DNA of 64,000 nt from Streptomyces diastatochromogenes (GTDB lineage Bacteria > Actinomycetota > Actinomycetes > Streptomycetales > Streptomycetaceae): contig NZ_MCGQ01000020.1 in NCBI RefSeq assembly GCF_002242805.1, positions 248,227 to 312,226 on the forward strand. The letters run 5' to 3'. Positions within the stretch are counted from its first letter, which is position 1. Each line of letters opens with the position of its first letter. This document shows positions 1-8,826 of this stretch, in pieces. The notes beneath the pieces were generated by a model, which was given only the letters and a program-made list of their open reading frames with translations, was not told the DNA's origin and made no database searches. The position numbers were made by a program, and so were the translations under genes.

Positions 1-644
1 GCCGCAGGGTGCGCGGGTCGGGGCGGGGGCAGGAGCAGCCGTAGCAGGGCCGGTGGGCAGAGGGCGGGGGCGAGGTGCGCGGTGCCGGGCGCGGTGGCGT
101 ACACGCCGTGGGCGGTGCGGGAGCCGGGGCCCACGAGGTAGCCGCCGGCGCCCCGGATGTCGATGCCGGGGGCGAGCCGGCTCGCCGAGTTGGGGACGAC
201 GACGTCCGGCGGGCCGGTCAGCCACAGGTGACGGCCGCCGCTCGGGGTGAGGACGACGACCGTCTCGGGGATCGTGAACAGATGCCGCAGGGCCAGTTCG
301 CGCAGCGCGGCCGAGGAGTCGGTGCCGGACTTGGTGTCCAGGTCGACGCCGATGAGGTGGTGCGGGGGCAGCCCGCAGGCGATGCCGTAGCCGGTGGCCC
401 AGGGCGCGGCGGCGAACAGTTCGCGGATGCGGACAGGGTCGGTCGAGGCGTCGTACACACCGTGGCCGAAGCGGCCGCACTCGCCGTGGCAGGGCGGCCC
501 CGCCGGTTCCGGGGCGTCGCGGTGCGGGGAGCGCAGGGCCGGGAGTTTCGTCCGGGACAGGGGGATGACCGCCAGCCCGCGTTCGGCGGCTGACAGGGCG
601 TGTGCGAGGGCCAGCGTCGTGGCCTGCCGGTCGGTGGTGGCCAT
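1..644 (-). CDS. Bifunctional DNA primase/polymerase (Prim-Pol) protein, partial
   Basis: N-terminal 214 residues of a gene that leaves the window on the left. Translation from ATG at 644 shows the Prim-Pol (archaeo-eukaryotic primase fold) signature: the acidic pair in GVDLDTKSG (residues 99-107), then SGGRHLW (135-141) and DIRGAGGYLVGPGS (162-175). A Cys/His-containing stretch, CHGECGRFGH, lies at 52-61. Known members make or extend primers and are common as stand-alone chromosomal or plasmid proteins in Streptomyces. An out-of-frame ATG at 652 overlaps the start and is not used. Family assignment is firm; the cellular role of this copy cannot be told because the C-terminal part is missing. 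Confidence 0.85.
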   Translation of the reverse strand, partial: MATTDRQATTLALAHALSAAERGLAVIPLSRTKLPALRSPHRDAPEPAGPPCHGECGRFGHGVYDASTDPVRIRELFAAAPWATGYGIACGLPPHHLIGVDLDTKSGTDSSAALRELALRHLFTIPETVVVLTPSGGRHLWLTGPPDVVVPNSASRLAPGIDIRGAGGYLVGPGSRTAHGVYATAPGTAHLAPALCPPALLRLLLPPPRPAHPA

Positions 645-1012
645 GCCTCCATGTTCGTACTCGTGTTCGAAAAAGGGAAGAGGGGTCGGCGGCGACGCGC
701 CCGGGGCGGGGAGATTGGCCGGAAATATGCCGGAACGATTCATCTCTTGTGGTGCTTGATGGGTGAAGGTCTGGCCTGTGTCGTGTTGTGACGTGAGATG
801 ACCAAAGGTGGCGATGGGGGTTTATCGACTTGTCATCACGCTTGCGTGCGAATCGGGTCTTCCGGGGTGGTTCGCCGGGGATTCGGTGGGCAAGTCTGGA
901 TGCGCGACGTCGTTCACGACAACCGAGGCGGTCGGCCAACTGCCTTGATACAAGCCGTACTTGACGCACCTTCGGCCTCAGTGTCGAGAGTGTTCCGTTC
1001 TGGAGGAACAAC
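645..1012. promoter_or_regulatory. Intergenic control region of two divergent genes
   Basis: 368 bases between the divergent Prim-Pol gene and the small secreted-protein gene. I find no convincing ORF with codon bias. The only clear signal is a strong ribosome binding site, GGAGGA at 1002-1007, serving the ATG at 1013. A TTGACG at 961-966 could be a -35 element, but no good -10 box follows at the right distance. Confidence 0.4.
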
Positions 1013-1324
1013 ATGGCAAGCATCCGTACCGCCCGCGTTCTCGCCGCCGTCTCCGCTCTCCCGCTCGCAGCCGCCCTCTTCTCCGGTGTCGCTGCCGCGG
1101 ACAACGGCGCCTTCGCGGACAACGGATCGAACGCCGGCGTGTCGAGCATCATCGGCAGCGGTGTCGGCCACGACAACAACGGAAACTCGTCCACCACCCA
1201 GCAGAACGCGGTCGGCTCCGGCGCCTCGAACCAGAGCAACACCGCACAGGTCAACGGCTCGGCCTGGACGGCCCTCCAGCAGGGCAACGAGAACGTCGCC
1301 GTCCACTTCACCCACCTGTGGTGA
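1013..1324 (+). CDS. Small secreted Asn/Gln/Ser-rich protein with a curlin-like repeat
   Basis: 103 residues with a classical signal peptide (MASIRTARVL..., hydrophobic core about 9-25, likely cleavage after ...VAA/ADN near 29). The mature part is rich in Asn, Gln, Ser, Gly and Ala and has no Cys. Residues 83-96 (SAWTALQQGNENVA) fit the curlin repeat S-x5-Q-x-G-x2-N-x-A exactly; a weaker half copy (N76-T-A78) lies 18 residues earlier. It is not a chaplin (no chaplin core or Cys pair) and not a rodlin. The start is set by GGAGGA eight bases upstream. Monocistronic, followed by a hairpin at 1388-1419. A surface or amyloid role is inference. Confidence 0.75.
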   Translation: MASIRTARVLAAVSALPLAAALFSGVAAADNGAFADNGSNAGVSSIIGSGVGHDNNGNSSTTQQNAVGSGASNQSNTAQVNGSAWTALQQGNENVAVHFTHLW

Positions 1325-1387
1325 GCCGGGGTCGAGGTCCCTCTCGCTGAGGGCCCTCGCGGGGTGTGCTTCGGGGTCGTAACGCGT

Positions 1388-1419
1388 CTGCGCGGCGGTG
1401 CTTCGGTGCCGCCGCGCAG
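1388..1419 (+). terminator. Hairpin terminator after the small secreted-protein gene
   Basis: An 11-bp perfect stem (1388-1398 with 1409-1419, CTGCGCGGCGG) around a 10-base loop, 64 bases after the stop codon. No U tract follows, which is usual in Streptomyces. Confidence 0.7.
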
Positions 1420-1454
1420 GCGTTCTCCGGTGCGCGGTTCCGGAGCGGCCGACC

Positions 1455-1487
1455 TTGACACGGATCGGTATCTGACGGACAGTCAGA
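1455..1487 (+). promoter_or_regulatory. Promoter with operator-like inverted repeat before the igr-type operon
   Basis: TTGACA at 1455-1460 is a perfect -35 hexamer. The inverted repeat TCTGAC-N5-GTCAGA at 1471-1487 covers the position where the -10 box would fall (about 1478-1483). A TetR-type repressor bound here would block the promoter. Repressor identity is unknown; it does not look like the KstR consensus. Confidence 0.55.
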
Positions 1488-1526
1488 AACCGTCCTGTCA
1501 GGCAAGCGAGGCCGGGAGGGCCCGCC

Positions 1527-2678
1527 GTGCACCTCGCCCCCACCGAGCGGCAGCAGCGACTGCGCGCCGAACTCCGCGCCTACTTCCGGACCATGCTGCC
1601 CGAGGCGGGCGAACCCGCCGACGCGCGCGCTCTGTTGCGCCGCATCGGCGCCGACGGCTGGCTGGGACTCGGCTGGCCGGTCGAGTACGGCGGCCAGGGG
1701 CGGGGCGCGGACGAGCAGTTCGTGTTCTTCGACGAGGCGTACCGGGCCGGCGCCCCCGTCTCCATGGTCACGCTCAACACGGTCGGCCCCACGCTGATGA
1801 AGTACGGCAGTGAGCACCAGAAGGCCCACTTCCTGCCCCGGATCCTCTCCGGTGACCTGGTCTTCGCGATCGGCTACACCGAGCCCTCCGCCGGCACCGA
1901 CCTCGCCTCGCTGCGGACCCGGGCCGTACGGGAGGGCGACGGCTGGCGGATCGACGGGCAGAAGATCTTCACCTCGGGCGCCCAGCACGCCGACTGGATC
2001 TGGCTCGCCTGCCGCACCGACCCGGACGCGCCCAAGCACCGCGGCATCTCCCTCCTCCTCGTCCCCACGGACGCCCCGGGCTTCTCCTGGACGCCGATCG
2101 AGACCGTGGGCGGGCAGACGACGACGGCCACGTACTACGACGGTGTCCGCGTCCCCGCCCGGAACCTGGTCGGCGCCGAGAACGAGGGCTGGTCGCTGAT
2201 CACCAGCCAGCTCAACCACGAACGGGTCGCCCTCGCCGCCATCGGCATGCAGGCCGAGGAGTTCTACGCGGCCGCGCTCGCCGCCGCCCGCACCCCCGAT
2301 CAGGTGACCGGCGGGCGCCGCATTGACGAGCCGTGGGTGCGTTTTCGACTGGCCGAGGTGCATGCCCGGCTGGCGGCATCGCGCCTGCTCAACTGGCGTT
2401 TGGTGGGGGACGTGGGGGCGGGCCGGCTGGCCCCCGGCGACGCCAGTGCGGTGAAGGTCGCGGGAACGGAATCGGCTGTCGCGACGTATCGCATGTGTCA
2501 GGAGATCGTCGGCGATGCGGGACTCGTCCGCTCCGGGTCGCCGGGGGCGTTCGAGGACGGCGAGCTGGAGCGGCTGAACAGGGCGGCGCAGATCAACACG
2601 TTCGGGGGCGGGGTGAGCGAGGTGCAGCGGGAGATCGTCGCGACGATGCGGCTCGGGATGACGAGGGGGCGGAGGTGA
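1527..2678 (+). CDS. chsE2: Acyl-CoA dehydrogenase, ChsE2/FadE29-type subunit
   Basis: 383 residues, GTG start at 1527 chosen because GGGAGG lies at 1514-1519. All acyl-CoA dehydrogenase landmarks are visible: N-terminal helices, FAD/acyl motif AIGYTEPSAGTDLASLRT (near 120-137), KIFTSGA, and the C-terminal TFGGGVSEVQREIVA. It closely resembles mycobacterial FadE29 (ChsE2). With ChsE1 that protein forms a heterotetramer that oxidises the 3-carbon side chain of cholesterol-derived CoA thioesters, each FAD site being shared between the two subunits. The partner gene lies two genes downstream. It overlaps the next gene by four bases (GTGA). The true substrate here is inferred and could be a different branched or steroidal acyl-CoA. 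Confidence 0.9.
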   Translation: MHLAPTERQQRLRAELRAYFRTMLPEAGEPADARALLRRIGADGWLGLGWPVEYGGQGRGADEQFVFFDEAYRAGAPVSMVTLNTVGPTLMKYGSEHQKAHFLPRILSGDLVFAIGYTEPSAGTDLASLRTRAVREGDGWRIDGQKIFTSGAQHADWIWLACRTDPDAPKHRGISLLLVPTDAPGFSWTPIETVGGQTTTATYYDGVRVPARNLVGAENEGWSLITSQLNHERVALAAIGMQAEEFYAAALAAARTPDQVTGGRRIDEPWVRFRLAEVHARLAASRLLNWRLVGDVGAGRLAPGDASAVKVAGTESAVATYRMCQEIVGDAGLVRSGSPGAFEDGELERLNRAAQINTFGGGVSEVQREIVATMRLGMTRGRR

Positions 2679-3610
2679 GCGCGGAGGTGAGCGAGGGGGT
2701 GGACGAGCTGGGTGCGCGGCTCAAGGCGTACGAGGGGCGGGCGGCCGCCGTCGCGGGGGTGGGCAAGGACCCGGTGAACGCGCCGATGATCCGGCACTGG
2801 TGCGAGGCGATGGGCGACACCAGTAAGGCGTACCGGGGACCCGGTGCCATCGCCCCGCCCACCATGCTCCAGGTGTGGACGATGGGCGGCCTGTCCGGCC
2901 ACGAGGGCCGCACCGACGCCTACGACGAACTCCTCGGCCTGCTGGACGAGTCGGGCTGTACGTCCGTGGTGGCCACCGACTGCGAGCAGGAGTATCCCCG
3001 GCCCCTGCGCCCGGGCGACGAGGTCACCTTCGACGCGGTGATCGAGTCGGTCTCCGACCGCAAGACGACGAAGCTGGGCACGGGGTACTTCGTCACGACC
3101 CGCATGGACGTACGGGTCGGCGGCGAACTCGCGGGCACCCACCGCTTCCGCATCCTCAAGTACGCCCCGGCCCGCCGTAAATCCCAGGCCGAGCGCCCCC
3201 GGCGCCCCCGCCCGGTGGTCAACCGGGACACCGCCGGCTTCTGGGAGGGAGTGGCCCAACACCGGCTTCTCATCCAGCGCTGCACGGGCTGCGGCACCCT
3301 GCGCCACCCCTGGCTGCCGGGCTGCAATGCCTGCGGCTGCCTGGACTGGGACACGGTCGAGGCGAGCGGCGAGGGCACGGTCTACTCGTACGTGGTGATG
3401 CACCACCCGCCCTTCCCGGCCTTCGAGCCTCCATACGCGGTCGGCCTGATCGAACTCGCTGAGGGCGTGCGGATGGTGAGCAACGTGGTGGGGGTGCCGT
3501 ACGACAAGGTGCGCATCGGTCTGCCGGTCCGGGTGGAGTTCCGCGGCTACGAGGACGAGGAGGGCGCACTCGTCCTGCCGGTCTTCCGGGTCGTCGAAGG
3601 GGAGGGGTGA
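2675..3610 (+). CDS. chsH2: ChsH2-type enoyl-CoA hydratase subunit with DUF35 domain
   Basis: 311 residues from GTG at 2675, which overlaps the previous stop as GTGA; a second GTG at 2687 is possible. The N-terminal half is a MaoC-like hot-dog domain. The C-terminal half is DUF35: a zinc ribbon (CTGCGTLRHPW...CNAC near residues 207-226), then an OB fold. This architecture and its position match mycobacterial ChsH2, which pairs with ChsH1 to hydrate the side-chain enoyl-CoA and whose DUF35 domain docks the Ltp2 aldolase. The domain order, length (about 311 in M. tuberculosis as I recall) and operon context agree well. Confidence 0.9.
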   Translation: MSAEVSEGVDELGARLKAYEGRAAAVAGVGKDPVNAPMIRHWCEAMGDTSKAYRGPGAIAPPTMLQVWTMGGLSGHEGRTDAYDELLGLLDESGCTSVVATDCEQEYPRPLRPGDEVTFDAVIESVSDRKTTKLGTGYFVTTRMDVRVGGELAGTHRFRILKYAPARRKSQAERPRRPRPVVNRDTAGFWEGVAQHRLLIQRCTGCGTLRHPWLPGCNACGCLDWDTVEASGEGTVYSYVVMHHPPFPAFEPPYAVGLIELAEGVRMVSNVVGVPYDKVRIGLPVRVEFRGYEDEEGALVLPVFRVVEGEG

Positions 3611-3611
3611 C

Positions 3612-4661
3612 ATGGACTTCACGCCCACCGAGGCCCAGGCCGAGGCCCGCGACCTGGCCGCGCGGATCTTCGGCGACCTCGCCACCCACGAGCGGCTGAA
3701 GGCCGCCGGCACCGGCAGCGACCCCGAGCTGTTCAAGGCCCTGTGCACGGCGGGCCTGGTCGGCGCCGTGACGGAGCTGGGCCTGCTCGGGCTCGTGCTG
3801 CTCCTGGAGGAGCAGGGGCGTACGACGGCCCAGGTGCCCTATGCGGCGACGTGCGTGTACGGCCTTCTGGCGGTCGCCTCACACGGCACCCCCGAGCAGC
3901 GGGAGCGGCTGCTGCCGGGTGTCGAGGACGGCTCGGTGGTGGTCGGCGGGGCGCTTCCGGCACAGGGGGGTGTCCGGGCCTCCGGGCAGGACAGGGGCTC
4001 CGGGCAGGGCGAGCTGACCGGCTCCGTCCCCGTCGTCCCCTGGCTCCGGGACGCCACCCACGTCCTGGTCGCCGACACCGACCGGCGCCTGTGGCTGGCC
4101 GCGCTCGGCGAGGGCACCGGGACCACCCCGGTGGAGCTGACGGCGCCCTGGTCCGCGGCCCGTCTCACCCTCGACCGTGCCCCGGCGGAACCCCTCGGCG
4201 GCCCGGGCACCGGCGCCTACGCCGACGTCCTCGCCACCGCCCGCACCGCCTTCGCCGGGCTCCAGGCCGGGGTGTGCGCCGGGTCGCTGGCGCGGGCGGT
4301 GGCGCACACCAACACCAGGGAGCAGTTCGGGCGCCCGCTCGCCACCCGGCAGGCCGTCCAACTCCGGGCCGCCGACGCCCACATGGACACCGAGGCGATA
4401 CGGGTGACGGCGTACGAGGCCGCCTGGCGGCGGGACGCGGGGCTGCCGTACGCCACGCACGCGCTGACCGCCGCCTGGTGGGCCGCCGAGGCGGGACAGC
4501 GGGTCGTCCACACCGGTCAGCATCTGCACGGCGGGGCCGGAGCCGACCTCGACCATCCGGTGCACCGGCACTTCCTGTGGGGGCGGCAGCTGGACGCCTA
4601 CCTGGGAAGCGGGGCCGAAGTACTGCAGGAACTGGGGGAGTTGATCGCACATGGGGAGTGA
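3612..4661 (+). CDS. chsE1: Acyl-CoA dehydrogenase, ChsE1/FadE28-type subunit
   Basis: 349 residues, ATG one base after the previous stop with GGGAGGGG seven bases upstream. It is a divergent, shorter acyl-CoA dehydrogenase (MDFTPTEAQAEARDLAARIF start; C-terminal QHLHGGAGADLDHPVHRHF), as FadE28 is compared with FadE29. The middle contains a Gly/Ser/Gln-rich insertion near residues 115-140. It is expected to pair with the product of the gene at 1527 as the second half of an alpha2beta2 enzyme with FAD at the interface. That pairing is known for the mycobacterial proteins and inferred here. It overlaps the next gene by 11 bases. Confidence 0.88.
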   Translation: MDFTPTEAQAEARDLAARIFGDLATHERLKAAGTGSDPELFKALCTAGLVGAVTELGLLGLVLLLEEQGRTTAQVPYAATCVYGLLAVASHGTPEQRERLLPGVEDGSVVVGGALPAQGGVRASGQDRGSGQGELTGSVPVVPWLRDATHVLVADTDRRLWLAALGEGTGTTPVELTAPWSAARLTLDRAPAEPLGGPGTGAYADVLATARTAFAGLQAGVCAGSLARAVAHTNTREQFGRPLATRQAVQLRAADAHMDTEAIRVTAYEAAWRRDAGLPYATHALTAAWWAAEAGQRVVHTGQHLHGGAGADLDHPVHRHFLWGRQLDAYLGSGAEVLQELGELIAHGE

Positions 4662-5094
4662 GACGCGGGCACACCGGCCGGTGGCGGGCGCCGAGCTGCC
4701 GCCGCTGGAGATCCCGATCACCCGCACGCTGATCGTGGCCGGGGCGATCGCCTCCCGGGACTACCAGGACGTGCACCACGACGCGGAGCTGGCCCGGCAG
4801 AAGGGCTCCCCCGACGTCTTCATGAACATCCTGACGACCAACGGGCTGGTCGGCAGGTACATCACGGACCACTTCGGCCCGTCCGCGGTGCTCCGCAAGG
4901 TCGCCATCAGGCTGGGGGCGCCCAACTATCCGGGGGACACGATGGTGCTGACGGGCCGGGTCGAGGAGGTCGACGGCGACACGGCGACGGTGCGCGTGGT
5001 CGGGGCCAACGCCATCGGCCGGCATGTGACCGGCACGGTGACGGTCAGCGTCCCGGCACCGTCCGCCGTATCGGACGGGGAGGCCGCGTCATGA
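4651..5094 (+). CDS. chsH1: ChsH1-type MaoC enoyl-CoA hydratase subunit
   Basis: 147 residues, single hot-dog fold. The segment SRDYQDVHHDAELARQKGSP carries the catalytic Asp/His pair: D37 and H42 align with D29 and H34 of mycobacterial ChsH1 as I remember that sequence. It works with the ChsH2-type protein to hydrate the unsaturated propionyl side chain before retro-aldol cleavage. The start ATG at 4651 lies inside the end of the previous gene, so the two are translationally coupled. The stop overlaps the next start as ATGA. Confidence 0.9.
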   Translation: MGSETRAHRPVAGAELPPLEIPITRTLIVAGAIASRDYQDVHHDAELARQKGSPDVFMNILTTNGLVGRYITDHFGPSAVLRKVAIRLGAPNYPGDTMVLTGRVEEVDGDTATVRVVGANAIGRHVTGTVTVSVPAPSAVSDGEAAS

Positions 5095-6257
5095 GTGTGC
5101 GCACCCGGGACTCCCTCGGTGGCCGGGCGGCGATCGTCGGTATCGGGGCCACCGAGTTCTCCAAGGACTCCGGCCGCAGTGAGCTGCGGCTGGCGGTGGA
5201 GGCGGTGGGGGCCGCGCTGGACGACGCGGGGCTCACCCCCGCCGACGTGGACGGCTTGGTGACGTTCACGATGGACACCAGCCCGGAGATCACCGTGGCC
5301 CAGGCCTGCGGGATGGGTGAGCTGTCCTTCTTCTCCCGCGTCCACTACGGCGGCGGGGCGGCCTGCGCGACCGTCCAGCAGGCGGCGCTCGCGGTGGCGA
5401 CGGGCGTGGCCGAGGTGGTGGTCTGCTACCGGGCCTTCAACGAGCGGTCGGGCCGCAGATTCGGCGCGGGCGTGCAGCACCGGGAGCCGTCGGCGGAGGG
5501 CGTGGCGCTCGGCTGGGCGCTGCCGTTCGGGCTGCTCACCCCGGCCTCCTGGGTGGCGATGGCGGCCCAGCGGTATCTGCACGCCCACGGGCTGACCCCC
5601 GAGGCGTTCGGGCAGGTGGCCGTGGTGGACCGGAAGTACGCGGCGACGAACCCGGCGGCCTACTTCCACGGCCGCCCCATCACCCTCGCCGACCACACCG
5701 CCTCCCGCTGGATCGTGGAGCCGCTCCGGCTGCTGGACTGCTGCCAGGAGACCGACGGCGGCCAGGCCCTGGTGGTGACGTCCCTGGAGCGGGCCCGGGA
5801 CCTGCCGCATCCGCCCGCCGTGATCGCGGCGGCCGCCCAGGGCGCCGGCCGGGCCCAGGAGCAGATGACCAGCTTCTACCGGGACGACCTGACCGGCCTG
5901 CCGGAGATGGGTGTGGTGGCCCGCCAGCTGTGGCGGACGTCGGGACTGGGCCCGGCCGACATCGACGTGGGGATCCTGTACGACCACTTCACACCGTTCG
6001 TGCTGATGCAGCTGGAGGAGTTCGGGTTCTGCGGGAAGGGGGAGGCGGCGGACCTGGTGGCCGAGGAGCGGCTGCCGATCAACACACACGGGGGACAGCT
6101 CGGGGAGGCCTACCTGCACGGGATGAACGGGGTCGCGGAAGCGGTGCGCCAGCTGCGGGGCACGGCGGTGAACCAGATACCGGGGGCGGCCCGGACCCTG
6201 GTGACGGCCGGCACGGGGGTGCCGACGTCGGGGCTGGTCCTGGCGGCCGACGGGTGA
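5091..6257 (+). CDS. ltp2: Ltp2-type thiolase-like retro-aldolase
   Basis: 388 residues, thiolase fold without the usual nucleophilic Cys triad. The N-terminal GGRAAIVGIGATEFSKDSGR, the central LDCCQETDGGQ and YDHFTPF, and the C-terminal INTHGGQLGEAYLHGMNG match mycobacterial Ltp2 closely. Ltp2 cleaves the 17-hydroxy-propionyl-CoA side chain to a 17-keto steroid plus propionyl-CoA. The Tyr and His residues used there (Tyr in SFYRDD, His in YDHFTPF, Tyr in GEAYLHG) are all present. It is the last gene of a five-gene overlapping operon that recreates the mycobacterial igr set without cyp125. Confidence 0.9.
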   Translation: MSVRTRDSLGGRAAIVGIGATEFSKDSGRSELRLAVEAVGAALDDAGLTPADVDGLVTFTMDTSPEITVAQACGMGELSFFSRVHYGGGAACATVQQAALAVATGVAEVVVCYRAFNERSGRRFGAGVQHREPSAEGVALGWALPFGLLTPASWVAMAAQRYLHAHGLTPEAFGQVAVVDRKYAATNPAAYFHGRPITLADHTASRWIVEPLRLLDCCQETDGGQALVVTSLERARDLPHPPAVIAAAAQGAGRAQEQMTSFYRDDLTGLPEMGVVARQLWRTSGLGPADIDVGILYDHFTPFVLMQLEEFGFCGKGEAADLVAEERLPINTHGGQLGEAYLHGMNGVAEAVRQLRGTAVNQIPGAARTLVTAGTGVPTSGLVLAADG

Positions 6258-6392
6258 GCCCTCAGGGGTGAACCCGCAGCCGAGGTCACCCCGTAGTCCA
6301 CCTTCAGGAGGTGTAGGCAACCCCACCCCTACAACCTGAGGGGGACCCCGCTTCGGGACCTGGGGCCGATCCGCCGCGGTGCGGTCCGCTCC

Positions 6393-6404
6393 TAGCGTGG
6401 AGCC
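6393..6404 (+). promoter_or_regulatory. -10 box implying leaderless transcript of the ECF sigma gene
   Basis: TAGCGT at 6393-6398 ends six bases before the ATG at 6405, so transcription should begin at or next to the start codon. No ribosome binding site precedes the ATG. No clear TTGAC-type -35 element is visible. Confidence 0.4.
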
Positions 6405-6962
6405 ATGACCACACCCGTCTGCACCAGCGCCTCGGCCGCCGCCGCACCCGCGCGGCAGACCCACGCATACCCGTCGTTCTCCTCGTACGTCAGGGCCCGC
6501 CAGCCGATCCTGCTGCGTACCGCGCGCTCGCTGACCGCGAACCCGAGCGATGCCGAGGACCTGCTGCAGACCGCGCTCACCAAGACCTATGTGGCCTGGG
6601 AGCGGATCGAGGACCACCGGGCGCTCGACGGCTATGTGCGCCGGGCCCTGCTGAACACGCGGACCTCGCAGTGGCGCAAGCGCAGAGTGGACGAGTACTC
6701 CTGCGACGAGCTGCCCGAGCCCGAGCCCGTACCCGGTGAGGAGGACCCGGCCGAGCGGCAGGCGCTGCACGACGCCATGTGGCGGGCGATCACCAAACTG
6801 CCCGCGCGGCAGCGGGCGATGGTCGTCCTCAGGTACTACGAGGACCTCAGCGAGGCCCAGACGGCCGAGGTGCTCGGTGTCTCGGTGGGCACGGTGAAGT
6901 CGGCGGTGTCCCGGGCCCTGGGCAAGCTGCGCGAGGACCCCGAGCTGGGCCTGGTGCGCTAG
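6405..6962 (+). CDS. SigE-family (ECF) RNA polymerase sigma factor
   Basis: 185 residues. Region 2 is visible at about 40-95 (SDAEDLLQTALTKTYVAWERI) and region 4 at about 125-180, with the helix-turn-helix SEAQTAEVLGVSVGTVKSAVSRAL. An unstructured Ala/Thr-rich N-terminus precedes region 2. This is the SIG-E subgroup common in Streptomyces. No anti-sigma factor gene lies next to it. The downstream neighbour is an acyl-CoA ligase with its own operator, so I do not read them as one operon. Target promoters are unknown. Confidence 0.9.
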   Translation: MTTPVCTSASAAAAPARQTHAYPSFSSYVRARQPILLRTARSLTANPSDAEDLLQTALTKTYVAWERIEDHRALDGYVRRALLNTRTSQWRKRRVDEYSCDELPEPEPVPGEEDPAERQALHDAMWRAITKLPARQRAMVVLRYYEDLSEAQTAEVLGVSVGTVKSAVSRALGKLREDPELGLVR

Positions 6963-6986
6963 ACCTCAGTTTCGCTCCCCCTAGTG

Positions 6987-7004
6987 ACATACCGCGCGGT
7001 ATGT
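6987..7004. promoter_or_regulatory. Perfect 18-bp palindromic operator before the acyl-CoA ligase
   Basis: ACATACCGCGCGGTATGT at 6987-7004 is a perfect palindrome lying 25 bases after the sigma stop and 58 bases before the acyl-CoA ligase start. Size and symmetry are typical of TetR-family operators that control fatty-acid genes. No linked regulator is obvious. Confidence 0.65.
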
Positions 7005-7061
7005 GCGCAGAATCAGCGCAACCTCTACTCCCGCGTAGGCAATGTCGCCATGGAGGACGCC

Positions 7062-8717
<1,656 letters not shown>

Positions 8718-8727
8718 CCGGACGAGG

Positions 8728-8754
8728 GGGCGGCCGTACGGCAAGCGGCCGCCC
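8728..8754 (+). terminator. Hairpin terminator after the acyl-CoA ligase
   Basis: A 9-bp perfect stem GGGCGGCCG / CGGCCGCCC (8728-8736 and 8746-8754) with a 9-base loop, 10 bases after the stop codon. Confidence 0.65.
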
Positions 8755-8826
8755 TACGACAGGACCTGACGCCGTACCGCAGTGGTCGCCCACGACAGGA
8801 CCTAGCGCCGTACCGCAGTCGTCGCC
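8755..8826. repeat. Two tandem copies of a 36-bp unit over the MFS stop codon
   Basis: 8755-8790 and 8791-8826 are near-identical 36-base units (shared ACGACAGGACCT...GCCGTACCGCAGT.GTCGCC). The second copy contains the stop codon and last codons of the MFS gene, so the first is a duplicated pseudo-tail in its 3' untranslated region. Confidence 0.75.

Noticed and set aside
1013..1324. Chaplin or rodlin
   Set aside because: No chaplin core, no Cys pair and no rodlin sequence; only the small size, signal peptide and Gly/Asn/Ser content are similar.
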